Part shown: positions 32,499 through 42,114 of the stretch, piece after piece
Layout: every line of letters starts with the position of its first letter
Numbering within the stretch: the stretch's first letter is position 1
Assembly (NCBI GenBank): GCA_946122785.1
Contig: CAMGYJ010000004.1
Span: 22,081,684 to 22,145,683 of the forward strand
Reading direction: 5' to 3'
Length of the DNA: 64,000 nucleotides
Source: Linum tenue
Taxonomy: Eukaryota; Streptophyta; Magnoliopsida; Malpighiales; Linaceae
Position numbers and translations under genes: made by a program
Notes under the pieces: model-generated
What the model was told of the DNA's origin: nothing
Databases searched by the model: none
Seen by the model: the letters and a program-made list of their open reading frames with translations, nothing else

Positions 32499-34182
32499 TC
32501 AGAGACGCGAGAAACACTTCCAGCCCATCTACTACGCGTCGAAGACCTTGAACGATGCACAGGAGAACTACACCACCACAGAGAAGGAGCTCCTCGCTGT
32601 GGTGTATGCATTTGACAAGTTCCGACCCTATCTGGTGCTCTCTCATGTGGTGGTTTACACTGACCACTCGGCGATTCGTTATCTGATGAGCAAGGCTGAT
32701 GCCAAGCCTCGGCTCATCCGCTGGATCCTGCTACTGCAGGAGTTTGATATCGAGATCCGGGACAAGAAGGGAGCCGAGAATGTTGCTGCAGATCATCTTT
32801 CGCGGTTGGAAGCCCCTCCGGTGGACAACTTCGAGGAAGAGATCAACGACTCCTTCCCGGGTGAGCGATTGCTGGCGATGACCCTGGTGGACAGCGTTAC
32901 CCCTTGGTATTCTGACTTTGCCAATTATCTGGTGGGCAAGCAGTTACCCAAGGGGATGGCGACTCATGCGAAGCGCAAGTTCTTCTCCGATCTGAAGCAC
33001 TACTTCTGGGAGGATCCTTACCTCTTCAGAATCGGAGCAGATGGCGTGATCCGGCGCTGTGTCATGGAGCATGAGATGGGAGACATCCTGTCTCAATGTC
33101 ACGAAGGACCCACTGGCGGTCATCATGGAGGATCTCGCACGGCGCGGAAGGTGCTACAGTCGGGCTTCTACTGGCCCTCGCTCTTCAAGGATGCAGACAC
33201 CTTCGCACGCCAGTGCGACCGCTGCCAAAGGTCAGGTAACATTTCTGCCCGGGATGAGATGCCCCAACATATATCTGTTATTTGTGAGATTTTTGATGTT
33301 TGGGGTATCGATTTCATGGGCCCATTCCCTCCATCTTTTGGCAATCTGTACATTTTAGTTGCAGTGGACTACGTCTCGAGGTGGGCAGAAGCTCAAGCCA
33401 TGCCCACCAATGATGCCAGACCGGTCTGCTCATTTCTGAAGCAGCTGTTCTCCCGGTTCGGGACACCTCGCGCCATTATTAGTGATAGAGGAACCCATTT
33501 TCAGGGGCAATTCACGAAACTCCTCTCTCGCTATGGCGTTAAGCATCAGGTGTCGGTGGCCTATCATCCCCAGTCAAATGGGCAGGCCGAGCTGACGAAC
33601 CGGGAGCTAAAACGTATAATTGAAAAGACGGTGGATCAGTCCCGCAAGGATTGGTCCACCAAGCTCGATGATGCTCTCTGGGCGTATAGGACTGCCTATA
33701 AGAACCCGATTGGCACTTCTCCCTATAGGCTTGTCTATGGGAAGGCGTGCCATTTGCCGGTAGAGCTAGAGCACAAGGCCTTCTGGGCCATTAAGCTGCT
33801 AAACATGGATTTGAGTGTTGCAGGTACAGAACGCAAGTTGCAGCTGCTGGAGTTGGAGGAGTGGCGTTACCACGCCTATGAGAATACCCTGCTCTACAAA
33901 GAGCGCACCAAGCGTCTCCACGACGCTAGGTTGAGGGGCCCGAAGGAGTTTCAGGTCGGTGATCGTGTTCTGTTATTCAATGCACGCCTGAAGCTCTTTC
34001 CGGGCAAGCTCCGTTCGAGGTGGTCGGGTCCCTTCACGGTGACCCAAGTTTTCCCGCACGGTGCGGTGGAGATCAGCAATGCTCAAACCGAGCCATTCAA
34101 GGTGAATGGCCACCTCCTAAAGTTATACTTGGGAGGTGCTGTCGAGCGCGCAGAGCTGCTGATCAAGCTCGAGGACCCTTAG
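32499..34182 (+). CDS. pol: Partial pol: RNase H and integrase (element B)
   Basis: An open frame of about 560 codons to TAG at 34180. It has no start codon of its own near the pol sequence; the frame is open from the LTR. RNase [33 protein letters not shown] and [10 protein letters not shown] hold the acidic residues. It is followed by AADHLSRLE. Integrase: zinc region (H...H...CDRC), then [18 protein letters not shown] and [11 protein letters not shown] as the D-D-E residues, all intact. The C-terminal domain contains [21 protein letters not shown] and RWSGPF. This is typical of Athila. Gag, protease and RT are missing, so the element would need partners for mobility. Confidence 0.9.
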
Positions 34183-34194
34183 TTCCTCTACTGG

Positions 34195-34243
34195 CGTCCA
34201 GCTAAAAGACGGTAAAGAAGCGCTTGTGGGGAGGCAACCCCAC
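34195..34243 (+). other. Twin hairpin downstream of pol (B)
   Basis: Stem CGTC/GACG (34195-34198 with 34208-34211). Then GTGGGG/CCCCAC around AGGCAA (34226-34243), perfect. Compared with GTTGGG/CCCAAC at 19855-19872 (minus strand), one pair is changed on both sides. Confidence 0.75.
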
Positions 34244-34446
34244 CACGGTTTGCATTTCTATCCTTTTCCTTTTAATTTTTGTCGTTTTTGAGTCATTGAG
34301 TCAGTCTGGAGTCTTTCTGGAATGTTCCTCGTGTCCCGGATGGTCTATTTTGGTCTATGATGGTGTAATTTTTGAACCGGGGCACGTTTGGGTTTTGGAT
34401 GTTCGAATTTGCAGCTTAAAATTGGAGAAAAAGGGCCCTCGGCAGT

Positions 34447-34710
34447 AAAATTACGGGCATGGGGGGACTAATTACGGCCGTAATTTGTCCCACCCCTGCC
34501 CGTAATTTCTTCAGCGCATGAAATAGATGAAAAAGGCCTCGGCCTAAAAATTACGGGCAAAGGAGCCAGAATTACGGCCGTAATTCGTGCTGCCTTGCCC
34601 GTAATTTTTCCAGAGAGGGCAATCTGCTCTCGGCGTAAGAATTACGGGCACGGCCTGGGGAATTACGGCCGTAATCGTGCCCGTAATTCCCCCCCCGCCC
34701 ACTTTAAAAA
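34447..34710 (+). promoter_or_regulatory. Internal palindrome array and TATA-like box (B)
   Basis: Three tandem units of about 60-70 nt each carry a central palindrome: AATTACGGCCGTAATT at 34470-34485 and 34570-34585, and AATTACGGCCGTAAT at 34661-34675. Each lies between outer arms ATTACGGGCA and TGCCCGTAAT. TTTAAAAA follows at 34703, then a C/T-rich leader. The design is the same as in the B LTR. A role as a second promoter is inferred. Confidence 0.65.
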
Positions 34711-35558
34711 GCTGTCGGCCGAGAATCCCCCCTCTCTCTCCTCCATTTTTTTTCAAAACACTTTCTCTCCCCTCTCACCTGAAAGTCGAACCACCATCTT
34801 CTCCGGTGGTTTTTCGGCCATATCTCGCTCGTCGGAGGTCCAAATCAAAATCCGAGACCACCCCCGTGCTCCTCTCGTCGGCGCCCACAAGGCTGTACCA
34901 GTGGGGTCGAGTTTCGTGGTGGTTTGGGTCGCCGGAAAATCGCGACCCTTCGGTGTTCCACCGGCCCGATCTCCCTCCTCGGACCTCCGATCGAGAAACC
35001 GCGACCACCACCGAGTTCCTGGTGCTTGGGGCTTCATTCCCCAAAGTTTTGGGTTGTTTTTGCTCCGGTGAAGTCGCCGGCGACGAAACTCCGGCGAGCC
35101 TTCCCCACGATATCCTCTTGTGCCTCCAGGTGTGTTTCTATACTTTTACTTGTCATTTGTGGAGGATTGATATTGTGGGGTTAGTGGGGAATTTCGGGTA
35201 TGGGTTTGTGATTGAATTAATTCGGTAGGCCCCTTTGTTGCTTGCTTTGGTTGCTTATCTTTCGGCTGGCCTACCGAGTAATGAGAGTGGTGATTGTTCT
35301 ACTTGGAGCCTAATTTGCTGTCCGGGTTTCTAATCCGATGGCTCCAAGTGCGTTTGAGTTCCTGTGCATAATGCCTGATTCTGATTGGTTGTGAATGGTG
35401 AATGATCTGATTGGTTATGAATGTTTTTCCTTTCTCGGGGCCTAGTCCACTGTCCGAATTTATGATTCGAGGGCCCCGGGTGAGGATGATTGTGACCTCA
35501 CCATTGACGATTTTCCATGTATGTTGCTGGATTTCTTCTGTTTTGTGGCTGCAGGAAA
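34711..35558 (+). other. 5'UTR exon and intron of the env-position ORF (B)
   Basis: The leader ends CTCCAG. A donor GTGTGT lies at 35130 and the acceptor GGCTGCAG ends at 35554, an intron of about 425 nt. Two bipartite hairpins lie inside the intron: 35301-35349 (ACTTGGAGCC/GGCTCCAAGT) and 35434-35480 (CTCGGGGCC/GGCCCCGGG). Open frames in the leader are not conserved and look spurious. Confidence 0.6.
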
Positions 35559-36779
35559 ATGAACACGTTCTTGAATATGCTCGACGCCGACCAGAGGGTG
35601 ACTTTGCGGGACATCCGACGCCGCAACGTCGTTCAGCACCGCTACCTCGACTGGAGGGTTTTCGAGGAGCTGGGTGCTCGCGAGGCAATGGAGGCTGCCA
35701 TTCGCGCATTCTCTTGGCGCCGCCTCCTCTGCCTTGCTGAGCCGACTTACAAGGAGCTCCTCTGGGAGTTCTACTCCACCTTCGAGCATTTCCGGACCCA
35801 TCATGGAGCGCACAGCAATGCCATCCAGTTCCGACTCGGAGGGGAGTTCTACTCTCTGAGCTATGACGACTTTGGTCGGGCACTGGGGCTACTTCCACCA
35901 TTCTCCTGTCACCTGGCCATCGAGCAGCCCGACTGTCCCATCTTCCGGGACCAGCAGTTCTTCGAGCGGATCTGCCTCCCGGGGTATGCTGGATCTGTTT
36001 TCACCCCGGGCCACACCACCGCCACTCAGCTGCGACCAGAGTGGTGCATCATCAACCAGCTGCTGGGGAAATCTTACACCCCCAGCGAGGGATCCACCAG
36101 TCATCTTCAGCTCCGCACCCTCCATTGCCTGCACTCTATGAGCCACGCGGAGGACAACCTCCATCTGTCCTCTCTCATTGCCCGGACCGTTGCCAAGCAT
36201 AAGCGGTGTAATCGCCCTCTGGCGTGTGGTCCGGTGGTCACTGCCCTGGCGCGTTACTTCAACGTCGATCTCTCCAGGTTTACTCTCATCCAGGAGGCGA
36301 CGCCATTCTCCAGGGACATCCTCCGGCGCCAGCTGATACTGGAGCACGACGGGAACGTGAGCTGGATCCGGGGCCTGCCTCGCCCTGTTCCTCGTGCACC
36401 AGAGGGTGAGGAGCCACCAGAGACCAGTGATGCTGCAGCCCGTCGGACCACCCGTCGGACGAGGTCTCGGTCCACTCCCTCTGCACCGGGCGACTCCACT
36501 TCCGGTGCCGGCCCATCTGCTGCGCAGCCCACTATCTATCTTGCAGAGCAGATGGCAGCCCTTGTCCGCCAGAACGAGCAGATCCTTGCTGGCCAGGAGC
36601 ACATCAACGCTCGCCTCGACCGTGAGCGCGATGGTCGCCGCCGCATCATTTCAGCTCAGCATTACATGATGAGCTACTGGAACATGGATCCTGCTGCTGT
36701 GAGCTATCCTTGGGAGGCGTCCCCGGGGCATGAAGACCACTACCCGCCTCCCACTGGCGATGGAGGCGACGAGCTGTGA
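35559..36779 (+). CDS. Intact env-position ORF, 406 aa (element B)
   Basis: ATG at 35559 is four bases after the acceptor AG, and the frame is open to TGA at 36777. Residues 1-60 read MNTFLNMLDADQRVTLRD...YLDWRVFEELGAREAME. The conserved core follows: YKELLWEFYSTFEHF, IQFRLGGEFYSLSYDDFGRALGL, a Cys/Pro region, WCIINQLLGKSYTPSEG, then DNLHLSSLIARTVAKH and VTALARYFNVDLSRF. After a basic Arg/Thr/Ser/Pro-rich linker (RRTTRRTRSRS) comes a C-terminal helix rich in Q, E and R (MAALVRQNEQILAGQEHINARL). No signal peptide or transmembrane helix is seen, so membrane envelope function is not supported. It is the only undisrupted copy here. Confidence 0.85.
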   Translation: MNTFLNMLDADQRVTLRDIRRRNVVQHRYLDWRVFEELGAREAMEAAIRAFSWRRLLCLAEPTYKELLWEFYSTFEHFRTHHGAHSNAIQFRLGGEFYSLSYDDFGRALGLLPPFSCHLAIEQPDCPIFRDQQFFERICLPGYAGSVFTPGHTTATQLRPEWCIINQLLGKSYTPSEGSTSHLQLRTLHCLHSMSHAEDNLHLSSLIARTVAKHKRCNRPLACGPVVTALARYFNVDLSRFTLIQEATPFSRDILRRQLILEHDGNVSWIRGLPRPVPRAPEGEEPPETSDAAARRTTRRTRSRSTPSAPGDSTSGAGPSAAQPTIYLAEQMAALVRQNEQILAGQEHINARLDRERDGRRRIISAQHYMMSYWNMDPAAVSYPWEASPGHEDHYPPPTGDGGDEL

Positions 36780-38575
36780 TCTGATTTTACCAGCCCGTCA
36801 AGTAGGGCTTGGCTTTTGTCCATCTTTTCAGTTTAGACTCCGGATTGTGTTTTGTTTTTATTTCTTGTTCACGTTGTGTGGATTGTTGACTTGGAACTAT
36901 GGTATTTCACCCATTGTGTGTGTTCTGTTGGTTCTAGCTCTGTGCCCATCGGACTGGTCCTTGTCCAGTCCTCTGCTTTTGACTGGTCCGCCATCCAGTC
37001 AACGTTCCTGACCACTGTTTCACGGTAACATCGTTCCCCTTCCCTTCGCTCCATTGAGGACACTGTCGCATTTAAGTGTGGGGGGGTTCTTTGTATTTAT
37101 TGGAACGTATATATGGGTGCTTGGAGCCTAGTCCGCTGTCCGAATCTTACGATTTGAGGGCTCCAAGTACTGCTGTTTGATCATATTGGCACTGTGTTTT
37201 GATGGATGAATTGAGTGGTTTTCGGATTAATGCATGACAACTTGTTGCGACTAGGACAACCTATGATGAGAACTGAGATGTGCAGTAGAACAATGTAGGG
37301 GTTCAGTTTTTCAACTGTTTGCTTGCCAACTGTGACTTGATCTGACTTGATCTCATTACTTGTTCTTGACAGTCGTTTATGCATCTAGTTCAGGGTATCA
37401 GAATGTGAGATAGAGCATATAGGTAGCCATGTGAGATTTGAGCCTGCTCGTTTCTTTCTTGTGCGATAGATCCCTCTTCCATGATGTGTAGCATTCACGT
37501 TGTCACTAGCTAAGATGATGGGGGCATAGGATTAGCCCACGACCCAAAACTGACTGTCCTGATGAGTCATATCCCCTAGTCAGCCCCTTTGAGCCGTGTG
37601 TTATCCTTTCTTTTGGTCTATGATGAAAAAATCACCCTTGTTGCATCTTTTAGAAGGTTCCACAGAGTGGTTTTTACTTATTCTCTGCTGTTTCTGCTAA
37701 AGTCTATGTGAGTGTTGGAGGTAGTGCTTAAAAGTGGGCAGGTGTTTGAAATTTATGCAGAAGTGGTGGCTCTCTTAAGAAATGAAAAAGAAAAATAAAA
37801 GAAAAAAACAAAGAAAATTGAAAGCAAAAGAGAGCCACTACAAAAAATCTGAATAATGCCCAGTAAGTAGTGTTTCTTAGCAGTCTGGCTTGGAAATGCT
37901 GATGTTTATGCCTCCTTCGCTCTTGTGCTCTTGAGATATTGAGGAATGCAGGATAGCAGAAAGAAAATACCGGTTTGTTTGACTGTGTTTGTGTGTCTGG
38001 GAAATGTGGAACCTTTTGCTATGAATACTTCCACCACCTAAAAGGCCTTCTCCCCATGTCCAAGACCCTAGCCAGTCATTTGAACCTGTGTCTAAGACCT
38101 CTTGATTAGTTAGTGGTGACATTATGTATGTGAACTCTAGCATTTAGAGGCTGCCATCATGGTGAAGAGATGATAGGGATTGAGAGAAATAGCATGCGCA
38201 TCTTTCGCATCAAATTGTCCTGACCCCACTGGTCGAGAGTGAGTGATTCATTTCCATTTTCTATATGCTCTTGTACCCCGGTGAGGACCTAGATTGCTCG
38301 GTCTCTATTCTGATGTCTTGAGTTGGATGCATGAGTTGACTGTTTTGAGTAAGTGGTTGAATCAAGTCTAGGTTGGCCAGTGAACAGATGGGAGACTCTT
38401 CCTTTACTCGATTTGCTGCACTCGAATGTCCTTTGTGGTGGTTGTCCAGGTTGCTAATAAAGTTGTTCATGTGTTGATGTTTGGAAACCAGTTTGATTCA
38501 CGTGTTCTGTGCCTCTATGACTTGTCCCCGATGTTGGTTGACTGAATTATGTGAGCTTACCTTGTGTAGTACTTG
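36780..38575 (+). other. 3'UTR of element B
   Basis: Non-coding. It contains the block GTAACATCGTTCCCC...CCATTGAGG leading to a PPT-like TTTAAGTGTGGGGGGG at 37071-37086. The bipartite hairpin CTTGGAGCC/GGCTCCAAG, with inner CGAATC/GATTTG, lies at 37120-37167. An A/G-rich tract follows at 37783-37835, and CCCCACTGGTCGAGAG near 38224. Confidence 0.75.
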
Positions 38576-38616
38576 GTTTGCTTGGGGACAAGCAAACAGT
38601 TAAGTGTGGGGGAATT
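38576..38616 (+). other. PPT with abutting stem-loop (B)
   Basis: GTTTGCTTG/CAAGCAAAC with loop GGGA (38576-38597), then TAAGTGTGGGGGAATT and the LTR at 38617. Confidence 0.88.
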
Positions 38617-40001
38617 TGATAGCATCGTATTTGCACGTGTTTTCACTCTGGTTTCCTGTCCATTTTGGCTCGAATTGATTGTTCCTTGGCCTATTTTACG
38701 CTAGGTTGTGTTGTTTTGTCGTATTTCAGGTCCTAGCAAGTAAAGAGGAGCAAAGGCGCAAGTTTCGGGTCATTTGGAGGTCAATTGGCGAGTCACAGAG
38801 TGAATTACGGGCAGCCCCTGCTTAATTACGGCCGTAATTATGCAGGGCATGCCCGTAATTAATTGGACGAGCTTCTCCCCAGCAATTCTTCTCGGCGTAG
38901 AAATTACGGGCAAGACACCCAGTAATTACGGCCGTAATTTGCTAATTACTGGCGGTAATTGGAAATTACGGCCGTAACTTCTCCTCTGCCAGCTTAAGTG
39001 AAACGCGCGTTTTGGTGTGAATTACGGGCAGGAAGGATTACGGCCGTAATTCTGCCCGTAATTCGCCCAGAGTCAGGTTTTTGAAGGCAGATTCGAGCCA
39101 AGGAGAGGGAATTCGATTTTCTGGGCAAAAACAGAGTTTTAGAGAGAGAAAGAGCGAAGAACAAACCCTAGGAGCTATCTTGGAGTGGATTTCTCATCAT
39201 TGAAGCCCGGATTGCGTCCCTAGGAGTGAAGATTGACATCCCAGAGCAGATTTTCCTCATCTTTATGAGTATGGCTACTCTGATTTCTGTTTTCCTTTCT
39301 CTCTCTATGGAGTAGAACCTCTCTCTCACTTGGGTATGAAGAACCCTAGTTCCTGATGTTAGGGTTTTGATTGTAATGACTTGGGATGATATTATTGTTT
39401 GATTATAATCGAATGATGCATGTTTCATGAATTGATTTGAGTCTGATCAGCTTGTTTCAATTTCTGCTTCAACCTGAGATAGATAGAATCTGATTAGGTT
39501 GTTAGAGCTTCTTCATTCGATAGTAGGAGATTGGCTATACGAGAGTTAGCCAGTTTACTGCTTTGTACTGGTGTTCTTAACGCCAGTAGTGGAGTTCTGT
39601 GTTTATAGCCTCAGCTTTCTATCCCGGTGAAGACTAGTCGTCTGCCGGGTAGTTAGACTGAGAGGGCTTGGTCAGCTTAAGAGATTCCAAGCTACTGTCG
39701 GATCTTCCGCAGTCTAATCAACAGTAAATCAACCCAGGGAATTGCAATTGAACCTAACTAAGGGGCTAGGGGGACTCAATCCCGAGTGACTCTTAACTGC
39801 TTTTGAAAACCGAACCATTTCCTGCTTTCTTACTGCTTTCGCGTTAAACAACAATCACTCGAACTAGTTTGCTAGATAATAGAGAATCACGGAGTAAGCA
39901 GTAGATCTAGACCCCGGGTTGATAATTAAACTTGCCTGTTACTGCATTCCCGGACTGCGATTACACTTGGTCGCAGTTTGGTGTTGTGTTTTGGCGTGTC
40001 A
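38617..40001 (+). repeat. 3' LTR, family B
   Basis: 1385 bp and almost identical to the 5' LTR; I see A at 39075 where the 5' LTR has G at 31549. Followed by CCGAC. Confidence 0.95.
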
Positions 40002-40006
40002 CCGAC
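40002..40006 (+). repeat. Right target-site duplication of element B
   Basis: CCGAC, equal to 31086-31090. Confidence 0.9.
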
Positions 40007-40305
40007 CCTCAGAATTCATGAGACCAGTGGTTGACCCAGCTCCAGTGGAGCCAGATGCAGAAGTACCACCTCCAGAGCAGCCACCTACTCGAGCTCCCGG
40101 CCGCCACCGGCGTCCCGCACTCCAACGCCCACCACCATCACCACCACCACCATCTGGTGATCCCCTCGTCCAGAGGATGGATTGCTTCGAGACCCATGTC
40201 GTGGGAGTGACTTCCTGATTCGACCGACAGACCGACCTCATTGAGTAGATGGCTCGTCGCCAAAGCCTCATTCCAGATGATGAGTCGCGGCCTTCGACCA
40301 AGTGA
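40007..40305 (+). pseudogene. Env-position ORF of C3, 3' part
   Basis: Continues the frame cut at 31085 with a proline-rich linker (PPPEQPPTRAPGRHRRPAL), then PLVQRMDCFETHVVGVTS, a stop at 40216, and a tail ending RPSTK at TGA 40303. The homologous C-termini are at 4870-5180 and 24060-24339. Here the linker keeps Arg (CGA) where C1 and C2 have TGA. Confidence 0.75.
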
Positions 40306-40494
40306 GAGGTAGAGACGAGGGAGATATGTGGCAAAGCCGATTCCTTTCGCCACACTACTCCACTTGGAACTCTGAACTCTCTAGTTTTTATTTTCGTTCT
40401 TTTATTTTGTGTGTGTGATCATAAACTACTACTATCCTATTGTGATGTGTTTTCTTTCTTTTATTTTGTGTATTGTGATATGTAATAAACTACT
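40306..40494 (+). other. 3'UTR of C3, first part
   Basis: Non-coding. It matches the text after the env-position ORF in C1 and C2 (CCGATTCCTTTCGCC...CTCCACT). Interrupted at 40495 by an A-type LTR. Confidence 0.7.
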
Positions 40495-41848
40495 TGATAG
40501 ACCGTTAATTGAACATGTTTTTACCCCAATTCTTACACCGTTTGAGATGTCGATTCTCGTGTTTTAGGCCGATTTCACGCTAGGTTGTGCTTGTTTGTGA
40601 TATTTCAGGTCCTAGTACATGAATGAAGGCTTGGGAGCGAGTTTGGGGTCGATTGGATGAAGATCGGACGTGTGGCGAGGCGCTGAGGAAGCCACACGGG
40701 CATTCCTGGAACCCACACGGCCGTGCAAGTCACCAATGTGGCCGTGTGGTATTTACCGAGCACACACACGGGCACCCTTGGAATTCCACACGGCCGTGTG
40801 TCCCTGGTCGTGTGGGAAGCCTGAAATCCAATTATTCGAGACGCAACATTTTGGAACTCACACGGGCATCTGGGTAAGCCACACGGCCGTGTGGCCTGCT
40901 CGTGTGAGTCGGGAAAATCTAGGTTTTAACCCAATTTCGAGCCACAAGTTAGAGAATCGACTTTTTGGAGCAAAAACAGAGCCCTAGAGAGAGAAAGTGC
41001 GAAGAACTCATCCTAAGAGTGGTTTTGGAGCTGGGTTTCATCAAATCAAGCTTGGAGATCATCATAGGAGTGATAATCATCATCCCAGAGCATATTCTTC
41101 CCATTGTTATGAGTATGACTGCTTTGTATTATGTTTTCCCCTCTCTCTCTATGGAGTAGACCTTTCTCTCACTTGGGTATGAAGAACCCTAGTTCCATGT
41201 GTTAGGGATCTTGATTGTAATGACTTGGGATTGTTATACTATTTGATTTTAATCGAATGATGCATGATTCATTGAATTAATTGAAGTCTGATCATCTTTT
41301 CTTGATTTCTGCTGCAACCTGAGATAGATAGAATCTGATTAGGTTGTTAGAGCTTCATCATTCGGTAGTAGTGGATTGATTATACGAGAGTTAGTCAATC
41401 TGCTGCTTTGTACTGGAATCCAATTCCAGTAGTGGAGTTCTGTGTTCATAGCCTCAGCTTTCTATCTCAGTGAAGACTAGTAGTCTGCCGAGTAGTTTGA
41501 CTGAGAGAGCTTGGTCAGCTTAAGAGATTCCAAGCTACTTTCGGATCTTCCGCAGTTTAATCAACAGTAAATCAACCCAGGGTAATTACAATTGAGACCT
41601 AACTAAGGAGCTAGGGGGACTCATTCTCGAGTGACCCTTCCTTTGCTTTAGAAAACCGAAACATTTCCTGTTTTTTTACTACTTTTAGTTAAAACAACAA
41701 TCACTCGACTTAGTTTGCTAGATAATAGATAATCATGGAGTAGGCAGTAGATCTAGACCCCGGGTTGACATTAGAATTTGCTACTTTATTGCATTCCTGG
41801 ACTGCGATTATACTTGGTCGCAGTTTGGTGTTGTGTTTTAGTGTGTCA
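40495..41848 (+). repeat. 5' LTR of the gag-pol-less element
   Basis: TGATAGACC to GTGTGTCA, 1354 bp. The palindrome array at 40690-40910 includes CCACACGGCCGTGTGG (40879-40894). Confidence 0.88.
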
Positions 41849-41854
41849 AGTTTT

Positions 41855-41862
41855 TGGCGCCG
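41855..41862 (+). other. Primer binding site remnant
   Basis: TGGCGCCG, only 8 nt of the tRNA-Asp match, followed by unrelated TGTTGTGCGC. Confidence 0.6.
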
Positions 41863-42110
41863 TGTTGTGCGCTCCTGTTGGGGCCCTTAATGATGTGCTT
41901 TGAGGGTGTATTTGTTATGGATGTGAACCTTAAGTTGCCTACTTTATCATGAATGTGCACCCCCACTCAGATTATGCTTGATTGATCGAGTTTTTGATCC
42001 CCGAACTATGGATGAACCCATGGTTAGGCTGTTTTCTGTTCTTAAGTGTGGGGGTGTGATTAACCTTTTCTTTGGCTCTTTTGGTTCCACTTTGGGTTGT
42101 TCTTTTGCAG
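41863..42110 (+). other. Deletion-scarred leader with retained splice acceptor
   Basis: Contains a PPT-like CTTAAGTGTGGGGG at 42041-42054 and the acceptor TTCTTTTGCAG ending at 42110, as in the introns of the other elements. The exon 1 donor and promoter are not present. Confidence 0.5.
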
Positions 42111-42114
42111 GACC

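Larger units (their letters stand above)
31091..40001 (+). mobile_element. Family-B Athila-like element, internally deleted, recent
   Basis: Two 1385-bp LTRs differ at one position that I can see (31549 versus 39075). They are flanked by CCGAC duplications. Interior: PBS, then directly RNase H and integrase, twin hairpin, internal palindrome array, intron, intact env-position ORF, 3'UTR, PPT. Gag, protease and RT are absent. It is inserted in the env-position ORF of C3. Confidence 0.95.

Noticed and set aside
34595..35228. Overlapping ORFs of 158 and 183 aa in the B leader
   Set aside because: They lie in the C/G-rich leader and run over the predicted splice donor. No equivalent frame is kept in the C leaders.
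35559..36779. True viral envelope gene
   Set aside because: No signal peptide, transmembrane helix or fusion peptide is visible, so only the position is env-like.
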